Source: Leifsonia sp. Root4
Lineage (GTDB): Bacteria; Actinomycetota; Actinomycetes; Actinomycetales; Microbacteriaceae
DNA length: 64,000 nt
NCBI RefSeq assembly: GCF_001425085.1
Contig: NZ_LMDN01000003.1
Location: forward strand, 1 to 64,000
Direction of reading: 5' to 3'
Each line of letters begins with the position of its first letter. The first letter of the stretch is position 1. This document shows, piece after piece, positions 21,154 through 30,397 of the stretch. The notes beneath the pieces were generated by a model. The model was not told the origin of the DNA and searched no databases. It saw only the letters and a list, made by a program, of their open reading frames with translations. Both the position numbers and the translations under genes were made by a program.

Positions 21154-22590
21154 CTATCTCTCGATGTGATTCGCTTCGTACTCGTCGAGCCAGGCGAGTG
21201 CGCTGGCTTCGTCGTGGATCGAGCCGTCGTCTTGGGCGTCAAGCGCGGCGGCGAGCAGTGGTGTGAACTCGGGTCCGGGAATGTATCCACGAGCGATGAG
21301 GTGCTCGCCGGTAAGGATGCCTTTGCGTGGCGTGTCGCCGACGGTCGTGTTTGCGGCGACGTCCAGCCACCGGTTCGCCGGGCTCGGCTTCGCGGACGGT
21401 CCGCGGCCGGCGCAGTCGGCATCGACGACTCGGGCCCAGTCGTGAATGGTCGCACCGGCTCCGTTGGCGTCGAGTCGACGGATCAGCCGGCGTACCTGGG
21501 ACGGGGTCGGCTGATCGATGCCGATGTGGGACATGTGCTCGCGCACGATCGGGGCGATGCGGGTGATCAGGTAGTGCGGGGCGCCGATGCTGCGGAGGAA
21601 CGCGGTCGCGGGGGCCACCCCGGCTGCGGCGTGACCCCGGCTGGTGATCCGCCCATCGGTGTTCTGCGTGTGGGTGACCTTTCCGAGGTCGTGCACGAGG
21701 GCGCCGAGCACGGCCACCTCACGGTCTGTTCCGGACAGGCAGTCGCGCTCAGCGTTCAGCGCTGCCTGCTCAGCGGCGAGGGCGAGGTGGGTCCATACGT
21801 CGCCCTCCGCGTGCCAGCCTGGATCCTGCTCGACGCCGCGGGTGGCGGCCAGTTCCGGGTAGAACTGGATCAGGCCGGTGTCGACGAGTGCGTCCATCGC
21901 ATTCGTCCAAGCTAGGCCGCGACGCGCGAGCTTGCGCCATTCCTGCCAGACCCGCTCAAACGACACAGCGTTACGCAGTCCTCCGCTGCGGGCGATCGCA
22001 GCGGTGATGTCGCAACACTCGACGACCGTTTCCGGGGCGAGAACGAACCGGAACCGGCCAGCGAATTGAACCGCGCGAAGCACGCGCAGTGGATCATCCC
22101 GGAACGAAGCTGTGGTGTGGCGGAGGATCCCGGCACGGAGGTCGGCTGCGCCGTCGTACGGGTCGATGAGCTCGCCGGTGAGTGGGTCCCAACCCATCGC
22201 GTTGATGGTGAAGTCGCGACGACCGAAGGCTTCCTCCACGGAGATGTTCGGGTCGACATCGATCTCAAACCCGCGAGCGCCCGCGCCGGCAATCGAGTCC
22301 CGGCGCGGGAACGAGATGTCGAAGTCCTGACCATCGACCTTGATCGCCAGCACGCCGAACGCCTGGCCGCGGTGATCGACATGACCGAGGACCGAGAGTC
22401 TTCCCGTGACCTCGGCGACACTCGTGTGTCCATGAACCTCAAGGTCGACGTCCTTGCCCCGACGGTCCAGAAGGGCGTCGCGAACAGAGCCGCCAACCAC
22501 CAGTGGACGACCGCCGGCCGCGGCGATGGCTTCGACCACTGCGATCGCTGCGGGCGTCAGCGATACGAGGCTAGTGCTGTCCGTCACCAC
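21154..22590 (-). CDS. CCA-adding enzyme / poly(A) polymerase-like protein with HD domain
   Basis: 478 residues. The nucleotidyltransferase head has LVVGGSVRDALLDRRGKDVDLEVHG (catalytic DxD in KDVDLEV), then EEAFGRRDFTINAMGWDP and DDPLRVLRAVQFAGRF as in tRNA CCA enzymes. An HD phosphohydrolase domain follows (VLGALVHDLGKV, about residue 290). Actinobacteria normally carry their CCA enzyme elsewhere, near the murJ-type genes, so this may be an extra copy or an RNA-repair variant. It stands alone, facing the repeat-rich segment after tRNA-Pro. Confidence 0.85.
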   Translation of the reverse strand: MVTDSTSLVSLTPAAIAVVEAIAAAGGRPLVVGGSVRDALLDRRGKDVDLEVHGHTSVAEVTGRLSVLGHVDHRGQAFGVLAIKVDGQDFDISFPRRDSIAGAGARGFEIDVDPNISVEEAFGRRDFTINAMGWDPLTGELIDPYDGAADLRAGILRHTTASFRDDPLRVLRAVQFAGRFRFVLAPETVVECCDITAAIARSGGLRNAVSFERVWQEWRKLARRGLAWTNAMDALVDTGLIQFYPELAATRGVEQDPGWHAEGDVWTHLALAAEQAALNAERDCLSGTDREVAVLGALVHDLGKVTHTQNTDGRITSRGHAAAGVAPATAFLRSIGAPHYLITRIAPIVREHMSHIGIDQPTPSQVRRLIRRLDANGAGATIHDWARVVDADCAGRGPSAKPSPANRWLDVAANTTVGDTPRKGILTGEHLIARGYIPGPEFTPLLAAALDAQDDGSIHDEASALAWLDEYEANHIER

Positions 22591-23029
22591 GGTCTCCTGA
22601 TGTCTCTCGTCACGACACTCAGCGCCTACGAGACGCTGGCCCCGGCGAACAGCCAGTGCGCCAGCTTAGAGCACGCCAGGCCCAGCGAATAGTCCGCAGC
22701 CACGGTGGTGCCGGTTCGCGCCGCACCGAATTGAAGATCGCTCGGAAGCGCGGGACTTGTCTAAGCGGCGCTACTCTTGCGAAGAACCCGCCCAAGGCGC
22801 ATCTACCCGGTAAGGATGCGTCCTGCCCGCAGTCTGGTGAGGGTGGCCGCCCGTTCGAGCCGGGCCGGGTCCGGGAAGCTCACCGCGCTGCGGGCGCGAT
22901 CGGGGCTTCCACCAGCGCGGACAGCGTTGGTGCGCTCAGCGATCCTCGAGCGGGCGACGGCGTGATCAGGGGTGCTCGTCGCGGGTGGCCCTTTGAAGCG
23001 AGCGCAGCCCGAGGCCGACGATAGAGTTT
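22591..23029. other. no gene recognised
   Basis: 439 bases between divergently placed genes. An open frame on the minus strand (down to 22803) ends in an ordered-looking Arg/Ala-rich segment (RLERAATLTRLRAG) and may be a gene remnant, but no start with a ribosome site and no family could be seen. No strong hairpins. Confidence 0.4.
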
Positions 23030-23989
23030 GTGGATGCAAGGTATCCCGAGCTACCGCCGGTGACAAGTGCGTTCGGCGTCGGCTCCCGTAAAAGTCTCGA
23101 ATTGCATGAACTCGCCGGGATACGGGTGAAGCTGACGCGCGCGCTCCGCGCTGGCAAGAAGTTGCAGCGTGATTTTTCACGCTGGCGAGCAGAAACCACG
23201 CTCGCAACGATCGCTACACGAGTCCCCGGTGACGACCGCCGGCTATCGGTTTCGGTCTCGAGCACCAGGTTGTTTCCGCACGACGCTGGGTCAGCTTCGC
23301 TTGGCGAACTCACCCTTAACACCCGCAGCGCGCTGAATCAGCTCAACCAGCTCATGTTCACACGATTCGGCGCGGCCGACTTCGACGCTCGCCGAGTAGA
23401 GTTTCCACTGACCGACAACGGCAAGGACTGGCGGAGCTGGAAGCAGGGGCATCGGGCTGCCCCAGAATGGCTACGCGATCGATACGAGCGAATTCAGCCG
23501 CTCCGCGGTCCTTATCGAGGGTTGCTCGGGCTTCGTGAGCTCAATGACGAAGACAAGCATCGCGAGCTCTCTTCAATACACGTTGCTCTGGTCGGCTCGC
23601 TCGGCGCGGGCAGCATCACCGTCGACGGCCCGAACCGGGAGATTCGTCCGAAGCTGGATGCGGGTGACAACTTATTGCATCGCGACACGAAGTCCGTCCG
23701 CGTCGGGACGATGACTTGGCCGACTAGGGTCATCGACTTCGAGGCAGAGATAGTAAGCAAGGCTGAGGTAGAGCTTCAGTTCGATATCGGCGACGGCTTC
23801 TACGCCATCGTCGGCGCGAGCGCGCTCGGACCGGTCCCAAAGCTGGCGGCTCAGCCACGCGATACTGCTCAAGCTCGTAGCGCGCTAGTGGCCGCCAAGC
23901 GGATCGTGGAGGAGCAGGACACCTTTGCGGTTCCGCGCGCGGGTCGTGCGCGTCCGCAGGTGATACCCAATGACCGCAACAGGCTTTAA
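23030..23989 (+). CDS. conserved protein of unknown function (DKHR-motif family)
   Basis: 319 residues, GTG start. The central part has LNQLNQLMF, an RYERIQPLRGPYRG segment and LRELNDEDKHREL. I recall this layout from a widespread actinobacterial family of soluble helical proteins with no assigned role. The base composition is visibly lower in G+C than the flanking genes, with more A/T third positions, which suggests acquisition. No signal or membrane segments. Confidence 0.65.
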   Translation: MDARYPELPPVTSAFGVGSRKSLELHELAGIRVKLTRALRAGKKLQRDFSRWRAETTLATIATRVPGDDRRLSVSVSSTRLFPHDAGSASLGELTLNTRSALNQLNQLMFTRFGAADFDARRVEFPLTDNGKDWRSWKQGHRAAPEWLRDRYERIQPLRGPYRGLLGLRELNDEDKHRELSSIHVALVGSLGAGSITVDGPNREIRPKLDAGDNLLHRDTKSVRVGTMTWPTRVIDFEAEIVSKAEVELQFDIGDGFYAIVGASALGPVPKLAAQPRDTAQARSALVAAKRIVEEQDTFAVPRAGRARPQVIPNDRNRL

Positions 23990-24147
23990 TGGGCGTCCTG
24001 GCGGGTTGTTCCTGAGGCCCACAGGCCGCTTGAATCACTGGACGATTTTTCGGGACTTTCGCGCACACCCTCTGCGCCCTGCCAAATAGTCCTCTACCGG
24101 CCGAGCAAGGTGGCCAACTCGTCGAGCGACTCCCTCGTAATCGTGAA

Positions 24148-24609
24148 CTACTCGGTGACACCCTTGAACAGGAGTGCGAGCTCGTCGAGTTCGACGTCCC
24201 AGCCCTCTCGGTTCTGCTCAAGACGTTCGCGACGGTAGCGGGTACCGCCGGGGAGTGTGTCGAAGCCCGATTCGATCACCGTGACATCGGTCCCGGTGCC
24301 AGCGTCGGAGATGGTGAAGCGTACATGCGTCGAGTACTCGTCGAGCTCCTCGGCGGGGATTCCCGACCAGCGGAAGCCGAACGAGCTTTCGGGCACCACT
24401 TCGGTGATTTCGATCGGGAAACTGCCGTAGCCATCCCAGTCGATGCTGCCAGTAGCACCGGGCTCGAGCGCGGCGAACCTCACACCGTCTCCGAACCACT
24501 TGACCATCACCTCGGGGTCGGTCAGAGACTTCCAGACGCTCGCGCGTGAGGCCTCGAGGCGCACGGTGCGGGTCACGATGTGGCCTTTGATTCTTGCGCG
24601 ATCAGACAC
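24148..24609 (-). CDS. SRPBCC/AHSA1 domain protein
   Basis: 153 residues from GTG 24609, which has AAGGAA 7 bases upstream; an in-frame ATG at 24648 would lack a site. The fold is seen as VTRTVRLEASRASVWKSLTDPEVMVKWFG and the closing GFDTLPGG...GWDVELDELALLF. AHSA1-type proteins bind small hydrophobic ligands or act as co-chaperones. Stand-alone gene. Confidence 0.82.
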   Translation of the reverse strand: MSDRARIKGHIVTRTVRLEASRASVWKSLTDPEVMVKWFGDGVRFAALEPGATGSIDWDGYGSFPIEITEVVPESSFGFRWSGIPAEELDEYSTHVRFTISDAGTGTDVTVIESGFDTLPGGTRYRRERLEQNREGWDVELDELALLFKGVTE

Positions 24610-24960
24610 GGTGTTTCCTTTTCGTTCGAGCTGAGTGCGACGGGTCACTGCCCGCCGAGCGGCACGTCAAATGCAATGCGCCTCAATGAGCGTACCCATC
24701 ATTGCGACTCGCGTTCGGGCGAGAGAACCCTTGCCGGGACTTTCTGTTCCCGGGGAGTCGTTGAGATTGACTCGACGGCGCATCCGGGCTGGCCACGCCC
24801 GCGCGCGGCGACACGCCGGCCGGCTGGGCCGCTAGGCTACTCAGGTGCCACGCAGACTGCAGCGCACCTAGCCAGATTTCTCGATCTGATGCGAAGAGAT
24901 GCTGGCCGAAGATGACAACACGCCACGTGAACCCGATCACGATCTTTCGAGGGTTCAATT
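24610..24960. other. intergenic, nothing recognised
   Basis: 351 bases between the divergent SRPBCC and glycosyltransferase genes. It should carry both promoters; no clear operator, RNA or small gene was found. Confidence 0.4.
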
Positions 24961-26403
24961 GTGAAGAAGTGGAACTTTAGCCGCTGGGCTGGCCTCAGCA
25001 TTGCCGCGATAGTGAGCCTGGCTGGCGTCCTGCTGTGGTTCGCTGTGGCAGCCGAGGTGCAGGACGACGGAGGGGCAGCGACGTCCGAAGGGCTGCTTCT
25101 CGGCCTCTGGAGTGTCCTCTACGACACTCAGGCCCCCAGCCTGAGCGCGATGCTCGCGGCTGTCGCGTTGGCCCTGTTGCTGGCGGCCGGTATCGCCATC
25201 ATCGAGCGGCGCATCACCTCTCGCTATCGGCGCTCAACTGATCAGACGTCGACGCCGCTGGCGCCCAAGATCATCATGGCCGCCACTCGCGGCGTCTTCG
25301 CCGGTCCCATCACCATCACGGTGCTGATTCCCGCGCACAATGAGGAGGCATCGCTCCCAGACACGCTGGCTTCGCTGCTCTCCCAGTCGCAACCACCGGA
25401 CCGGGTGATCGTCGTGGCAGACAACTGCACCGACGGCACCGAGCACATCGCTGCCGCCCATGGGGTGGAGGTCCTCAGATCCGTTGGGAACGCCAACAAG
25501 AAGGCCGGAGCGTTGAACCAGGCCCTGGCCATGCTCCTTCCCGGCCAAGGGGACAACGACGTTGTGATGATCATGGACGCCGACACGCAGCTCGACGCTG
25601 GCTTCCTGGCAGCAGCGGCTTCACGATTCGCGAACGACCGGGCGCTGATGGCCATCGGCGGCCTGTTCTACGGGGAAGCGGGCCATGGGCTGATCGGGCA
25701 GTTCCAGCGCAATGAGTACATTCGGTACTCGCGCGAACTGAAGCGCCGACGCGGCCGGGTCTTCGTTCTGACTGGCACCGCGTCATTGTTCCGCGCGGTC
25801 GGGCTTCGGACCGTGGCCGCCGCCAGGGGAGGGTCGTTGCCCGGAATCCCCGGAGACGTGTACGACACCGCTGCACTGACCGAGGACAACGAGCTGACGA
25901 TCGCCTTGAAATCGCTCGGTGCCTTGGTTATCTCCCCGTCGGAGTGCACCGTGGTGACGGAGTTGATGCCGACGTGGCGCACCCTGTGGAACCAGCGCCT
26001 GCGCTGGCAACGCGGCGCCCTGGAAAACCTCGGGGCCTACGGAGTCAAACCGCAGACCGCGCGCTATTGGGCGCAGCAGTTGGGCATCGGCTACGGGGTC
26101 ATCGCGTTGTTCGGCTACCTTGCGCTACTGCTCGTCATGGCCCTTTCTTTGGACAGCTGGGTGTGGTTCCCATTCTGGCTGGGGATCGGGGCAGTGTTCA
26201 CACTCGAGCGCGTGGTCACCGTCTGGAAAGGCGGATGGCGAGCCAGAGGGCTGGCCGTGCTGCTGATCCCCGAACTGTGCTTCGACATGTTCTTGGACTT
26301 TGTGTATCTCAAGGGCATTTTCGACAGCGCCGTCGGACGTCGCGCAGCGTGGACACACTTGCAACACGAAGCACAACCTGACCCGGAAGAGGTGGGACGT
26401 TGA
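24961..26403 (+). CDS. membrane glycosyltransferase, GT2 family (BcsA/NodC-like)
   Basis: 480 residues, GTG start. Two N-terminal membrane helices (about 10-30 and 60-80), a GT-A domain with VLIPAHNEEASLP, MDADT (Asp206 and Asp208), TEDNELT and QRLRWQRG, then about three C-terminal helices. The D, DxD, ED and QxxRW set is that of processive polysaccharide synthases, so it likely makes or extends an extracellular glycan. The next gene overlaps by 4 bases. Confidence 0.88.
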   Translation: MKKWNFSRWAGLSIAAIVSLAGVLLWFAVAAEVQDDGGAATSEGLLLGLWSVLYDTQAPSLSAMLAAVALALLLAAGIAIIERRITSRYRRSTDQTSTPLAPKIIMAATRGVFAGPITITVLIPAHNEEASLPDTLASLLSQSQPPDRVIVVADNCTDGTEHIAAAHGVEVLRSVGNANKKAGALNQALAMLLPGQGDNDVVMIMDADTQLDAGFLAAAASRFANDRALMAIGGLFYGEAGHGLIGQFQRNEYIRYSRELKRRRGRVFVLTGTASLFRAVGLRTVAAARGGSLPGIPGDVYDTAALTEDNELTIALKSLGALVISPSECTVVTELMPTWRTLWNQRLRWQRGALENLGAYGVKPQTARYWAQQLGIGYGVIALFGYLALLLVMALSLDSWVWFPFWLGIGAVFTLERVVTVWKGGWRARGLAVLLIPELCFDMFLDFVYLKGIFDSAVGRRAAWTHLQHEAQPDPEEVGR

Positions 26404-26627
26404 GCGCTTCCCTGCCCAGTGGCCTTCTCCTGCCCGAAGCGGTGCTCTACAGTGACTGGTTCGCCGTGTGGGCCACCTTCGTCGCGATCAACACTCTGAT
26501 GTACGCGGCGCTGTCGGTCGCGAAGATCCTGCCGAAGATCTACCCGTCGGACTTGACCCACAGGCGAAACCGCCGCACCGAGACCCGCGGCATCTATCCC
26601 GATGCGGAGACTGGTCGGTCAGAGTAA
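26400..26627 (+). CDS. small membrane protein coupled to the glycosyltransferase
   Basis: 75 residues, start TTG inside the stop of the glycosyltransferase. One clear helix (about 20-42, WATFVAINTLMYAALSVAKIL) and a basic cytoplasmic tail. Probably a partner of the synthase by position. It converges with the next gene, overlapping its 3' end by 9 bases. Confidence 0.7.
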   Translation: MSASLPSGLLLPEAVLYSDWFAVWATFVAINTLMYAALSVAKILPKIYPSDLTHRRNRRTETRGIYPDAETGRSE

Positions 26628-27521
26628 CTCGAGGCGGGCGACCCGCCCGTGCTCGCCCGAGGCCCAGAAGGTGCCGTCCGGCGCGACCTCAACGGCATCG
26701 AAGCCGTCGCCGAGTGCGTGCCAGCTTCCTCCACCATCGGTGGTGTACTCGCTGCCGCCGGGGCCGACGACGACAATCGTATCCGGATCGATCGGGCTGA
26801 ACGCCGCCGCGGAGCGGAACCCGCACGGCAACCCTCTCGACTCCTCTAGGGTCGGGATCGTCCACTCCTGGCCGCCCGTCGTTGTGAACGCCACGGCGGA
26901 GTGCGAGGCGCCTTGGTCGTTGTGGTTGCCCCCGACGGCGATTCCTCGCTCCGCATCCGCAAACGCGAGACCGAAGATTCCGGTCATGACGCCGGACGGG
27001 AGCCCGGTCTCGTGCGATTGCCACGACGATCCGCCGTCGGTTGAGCGCAGAACGCGTGCGTGCTCGGCGCCGCCCGTGCCGATCCAGACAACGCCGTCCG
27101 CGACAACGAGGCAGCTGCCGCTCGCCGCGAACAGGCCGTCACCGATGAGCGCTGTCGGCGCAGAGGCGCCGGTGTCGCTCCACGTTCGTCCGCCATCCGA
27201 CGTTCGCACAATCGCGAAGGCGCCATCAATGGGGTCGCCGACGGCGAACCCGGAGTCGGGGTCGAGGAACGCGACGGTGTTGAGGAAGAGCTCCGGGTCG
27301 GTCGCCTGAAAGCTCAGGTGCCAGCTGCTTCCGCCGTTGTCTGTGCGATAGACGCGGGCGCCCTCTCCCGGACCGCACGCCATGGCGTGCGCGGTGAGAT
27401 CGTCGAGCCCGACGATGCTTCGAAACTGCAGTCCCGCGGTGTTGGGTGGAGACACGTCGACCCAGCTGTCGCCTCCATCGGCGGTGCGGATGACGGTGCC
27501 GTCGCATCCGCCCAACCACAC
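26619..27521 (-). CDS. YCF48-type beta-propeller protein, 5' end damaged
   Basis: 300 residues from GTG 27521. At least six Asp-box-like blades (RTADGGDSW, RTDNGGSSW, RTSDGGRTW, RSTDGGSSW and two weaker ones) make a WD-like photosystem assembly factor (YCF48/HCF136)-type propeller. In sequence upstream of this GTG the same frame still encodes a fitting first blade (WRHIETGTTDRYRGL, about 27580-27530), open back to a stop at 27675-27677, but without ATG, GTG or TTG. The intact start is thus lost or lies in the preceding frame (see 27608-27829). No signal peptide remains visible. Confidence 0.75.
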   Translation of the reverse strand: MWLGGCDGTVIRTADGGDSWVDVSPPNTAGLQFRSIVGLDDLTAHAMACGPGEGARVYRTDNGGSSWHLSFQATDPELFLNTVAFLDPDSGFAVGDPIDGAFAIVRTSDGGRTWSDTGASAPTALIGDGLFAASGSCLVVADGVVWIGTGGAEHARVLRSTDGGSSWQSHETGLPSGVMTGIFGLAFADAERGIAVGGNHNDQGASHSAVAFTTTGGQEWTIPTLEESRGLPCGFRSAAAFSPIDPDTIVVVGPGGSEYTTDGGGSWHALGDGFDAVEVAPDGTFWASGEHGRVARLELL

Positions 27522-27607
27522 GGTCGTCGAATCGACTACGCAGAGCCCCCGGTACCGGTCGGTTGTGCCGGTTTCGATGTGGCGCCAGGCGGAGCGCAGC
27601 GTCTCAG

Positions 27608-27829
27608 TCAGCGGGTGCTCCTTGAGCTCGATGGGCCGTTCGCTTGCAACTGCGGCAGGCCGGCGATGAAGCGCTCAGGCCCGAACTCGAATGCAGCCTC
27701 GTTCTCGGATGCGACCTCTCCGTCGGTGAGGGCGAGAGCTGACCCCCGTGCCGCGATGTTGATGAAGTCGAGGATCTGGTCGGCGAATGCCACGGGAACA
27801 CCCCACCTGCGCCCGCGTGACAGCATCAT
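27608..27829 (-). pseudogene. probable N-terminal part of the propeller gene, out of frame
   Basis: A 73-codon frame starting ATGATG whose end (GLPQLQANGP) joins smoothly to IELKEHPLTETLRSAWRH of the downstream frame if one C is added in the CCC run at 27633-27635. I therefore read 26619-27829 as one gene with a one-base deletion, either real or an assembly error. The alternative is an independent small gene. It starts 24 bases after the next gene upstream. Confidence 0.5.
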
Positions 27830-27852
27830 TCGGTTAGCTTCTCACGATCGCG

Positions 27853-28200
27853 TCACGTGCCGGCGAGGATTTGGATGACCTCGACGGGCGGCTGAGGTGT
27901 GGGATGCTCCTCGGGGAAGGCTACCCACACGATGCCGTGCTCGTCCTTGCGCATTCCTGAGCTCAGAGCGCCGATCGGCTCGGCGAGGTTGAGCGCCACA
28001 TCTCGGGCGTATCCCTCGATGGTGCCGTCCGCGTCGCCCACATGGAAGCGGAGTTCGCGCCCGAGGGTCACCGTGGGATCAATGGTCCGGCGGTACACCA
28101 CGCATGCTGTGGCCGGCCCCTCCTCCCACGTGCCGAGCACCCGCACGTCCTCGGCCCAGTAGCGGTTGACGGTGTCCTGTATGTGTCGAGCCAGGCTCAT
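27853..28200 (-). CDS. hypothetical protein
   Basis: 115 residues, no known domain. It has a mixed beta pattern (VLGTWEEGPATACVVYRR, GRELRFHVGDADG) and no signal or membrane segment. It is 23 bases upstream of the damaged propeller gene and co-oriented, so the two may form a unit. Role unknown. Confidence 0.65.
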   Translation of the reverse strand: MSLARHIQDTVNRYWAEDVRVLGTWEEGPATACVVYRRTIDPTVTLGRELRFHVGDADGTIEGYARDVALNLAEPIGALSSGMRKDEHGIVWVAFPEEHPTPQPPVEVIQILAGT

Positions 28201-28411
28201 GGTTCACCCATCCATTATCGGATTTGCGCCGTCTTCAGCACAGCGCCCGGCTGATCCCGAAGCACCTCTGTCTTCTCGAATCGTGCCACAGCACGGCCGC
28301 GTACCGAGCGTTGACGCTATTTGGTGACCCGCAGAGGGCGGACATCACCGACCGAATCCGTTCCGTGACCGAGACGTTACATTCACCTCTTGGACTAGTC
28401 GTTGTGTAATC

Positions 28412-28426
28412 AATCAAACTTGACTA
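28412..28426. promoter_or_regulatory. candidate PadR operator before the transporter operon
   Basis: Read on the minus strand it is TAGTCAAGTTTGATT, 13 of 15 bases identical to the motif at 34213 in front of the flavin reductase. It lies 38 bases before the binding-protein ATG. The shape TAGTCAA/TTGACTA is an imperfect palindrome fitting a dimeric winged-helix repressor such as the PadR protein at 33524. Confidence 0.5.
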
Positions 28427-28463
28427 CTCTTTTGAAAACCAAGCCATCAATGACGAAAGGCGA

Positions 28464-29579
28464 ATGATTTTGATCAATCGGAAATCGAGAGGGCGTCGCA
28501 CTGCGGCCCTCGTCAGCGCTGTTATCGGAGCGACCGTATTGGCCGGCTGCAGTGGTGCAGACGTCGGATCGGCACCCGACTACGACGAGGCTGCGATCAG
28601 CAAGGCGGCCTGTGACGCCAACGCTGCGGCCGGCCCCATCACGTACATCTCCGGGTACGGCTACTCGGCCAGCGCCGGCCAGTTGGACGTGTTCATCGCG
28701 GACGAGCTCGGCTACTTCGATGACCTCTGCCTCGACGTGGAGATCAACGCCGCGGGCGGCAACGGCCAGCAGCTCGTGTCGTCCGGCAAGGGGCAGTTCA
28801 CGGAACTCGGCTCCGCGGAGGACGTGCTCATGGCGGCAGCCAACAGCAAGAACCTGACGGCCGTCGCCACCTACGGAACCACGTCGCCGTTCTGCATCTT
28901 CGCGAACAAGGACATCAAGAGCCTGAAGGATCTCGAGGGCGGAAGCCTCGGATACTTCATCAACCTGACGCCGACCGCTGGCGCGATGCTCGACGCCGCC
29001 GGCGCAGACGTCGACCAGATCGAGTTGATCAAGATGACCAACTACGACCCGACCGTCGTGCTCCGTGGCCAGGTCGACGCTGTCGTCGGCTACGCGTCCA
29101 ACCAGTGCGCGACTCTCGAGGCGATGGGGGAGGAGTTCTCCCAGTTCCTGCCGTCTGACCTGGGCGTGACGGGCACCTACAACGTCATGGAAACCAACGC
29201 CCAGTTCCTGAAGGAGCACCCGGAGGCGGCATCCGCCTTCATGCGTGCAAGCCTCAAGGCCCTCGAGCACTGCCTCGCAGACGAGGACGACTGCGTGGAC
29301 ATCATCACCGAGCTGGCTGAAGAGGGCGGGCAGGGCAAGGCATTCCCGCGTGAGCAGCAGGCACGCACCTGGGCGATTGAATCGCAGTGGGTGCGCGACA
29401 GCCAGGCGGGTCCCCCCGGCGTGCAGACGATCGCGCAGTGGCAGGGCGCGTCCGACATCGTGAAGCAGTTCGGAACCGTCACGGAGATTCCTCCGGTCGA
29501 GGACATCATCGACATCGACATCGTCGCCGACCTCTACGACACGAACGGCGAGCTTATCTGGCCCGGAGACGCCAAGTGA
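28464..29579 (+). CDS. ABC transporter substrate-binding lipoprotein, NMT1/THI5-like (RibY-type)
   Basis: 371 residues. Lipoprotein signal with lipobox VLAGC, modified Cys29. The rest is an NMT1/THI5-like binding fold: YGYSASAGQLDVFIADELGYFDDLCLDVEI, then GQFTELGSAEDVL, and NYDPTVVLRGQVDAVVGYASNQC. This family binds planar ring compounds (thiamine precursors, taurine, nitrate), and RibY of the RibXY riboflavin transporters belongs to it. Followed by ATPase and permease in overlap, and then by a riboflavin-lyase-like enzyme, so riboflavin is the best substrate guess (inference). The AAAGG is close to the ATG; TTG 28470 is an alternative. Confidence 0.85.
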   Translation: MILINRKSRGRRTAALVSAVIGATVLAGCSGADVGSAPDYDEAAISKAACDANAAAGPITYISGYGYSASAGQLDVFIADELGYFDDLCLDVEINAAGGNGQQLVSSGKGQFTELGSAEDVLMAAANSKNLTAVATYGTTSPFCIFANKDIKSLKDLEGGSLGYFINLTPTAGAMLDAAGADVDQIELIKMTNYDPTVVLRGQVDAVVGYASNQCATLEAMGEEFSQFLPSDLGVTGTYNVMETNAQFLKEHPEAASAFMRASLKALEHCLADEDDCVDIITELAEEGGQGKAFPREQQARTWAIESQWVRDSQAGPPGVQTIAQWQGASDIVKQFGTVTEIPPVEDIIDIDIVADLYDTNGELIWPGDAK

Positions 29580-30397
29580 CCGCGCTTCTCGCCGAGAATG
29601 TGAAAGCGACCGGGCACGGCGTCGAGATCTCGCATCTCGTGAAGAAGTTCGGCCGGCCCGGGCAAGAGATGCTCGCTCTGGATGACGTCAGCCTCACCGT
29701 TGCGCCTGGCGAGTTCGTCTCGGTCATCGGCCCGAGCGGCTGCGGGAAGTCGACGCTGCTGAAGGTGGTCGCCGGCCTGCTGGAGGCCGACGGCGGCTCC
29801 GTCACGATCGGCACGGACTCCGTCCGCGAGGCGACGAAGCGCAAGCTCATCGGGCTGGTGCCGCAGGCGCCCGCGCTCCTGCCGTGGCGCTCGGTTCGCG
29901 ACAACGTCAGGCTTCCCCTGCAGATCAACCCGGACGCCAATGCCGGACGGGCGCTGCGCGACCCGGACGAGCTGTTGACGTCCTTCGGCCTCGGCCACGC
30001 GCTGGAGAAGTTTCCCAAGCAGCTCTCCGGCGGGATGCAGCAGCGGGTCGCGATCGCGCGTGCGTTCGCGTTCGATCCGGCGCTGCTGTTGATGGACGAG
30101 CCGTTCTCCGCGCTGGACGAGATCAACCGCGACCAGCAGCGCCTCGGCCTGCTCGATTTCTGGCAGACGCACCGCAAGTCGGTCATGTTCGTCACGCACT
30201 CGGTGCCCGAGGCGATCGTGCTCTCGGACCGCATCGTGCTGATGGCGGCACGCCCCGGGCGGATCGCGGAAATCATCGACGTCAACCTTCCCCGCCCGCG
30301 CACCGAAGACGACTACGCGAGTGACGCCTTCCGCGAGCTCGAGGGCTATGTGCGACGGCGTCTCTCCGAGGTCATGCAGGAGGTCTCCAATGACTAG
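29576..30397 (+). CDS. ABC transporter ATP-binding protein
   Basis: 273 residues from GTG 29576, which overlaps the binding-protein stop by 4 bases and has GGAG upstream. Walker A GPSGCGKST, Q-loop, signature LSGGMQQRVAIARA, Walker B LLMDEPFSALD and the H-loop (FVTHS) are intact. It belongs to the nitrate/taurine/thiamine-precursor importer class. Energises the neighbouring permease. Confidence 0.92.
   Translation: MTALLAENVKATGHGVEISHLVKKFGRPGQEMLALDDVSLTVAPGEFVSVIGPSGCGKSTLLKVVAGLLEADGGSVTIGTDSVREATKRKLIGLVPQAPALLPWRSVRDNVRLPLQINPDANAGRALRDPDELLTSFGLGHALEKFPKQLSGGMQQRVAIARAFAFDPALLLMDEPFSALDEINRDQQRLGLLDFWQTHRKSVMFVTHSVPEAIVLSDRIVLMAARPGRIAEIIDVNLPRPRTEDDYASDAFRELEGYVRRRLSEVMQEVSND

Noticed and set aside
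22803-23207. 134-codon minus-strand frame between the CCA-like gene and the unknown gene
   Set aside because: No ribosome site, no recognisable family, and it overlaps the start of the better-supported plus-strand gene; at most a remnant.
20673-28463. Genomic island integrated at tRNA-Pro
   Set aside because: The segment after the tRNA is accessory in character, but no integrase, no repeat of the tRNA 3' end and no phage genes were found.
28201-28463. FMN riboswitch upstream of the flavin-locus transporter
   Set aside because: The conserved RFN-element blocks were not found here or at 34145-34249; a palindromic protein site was found instead.
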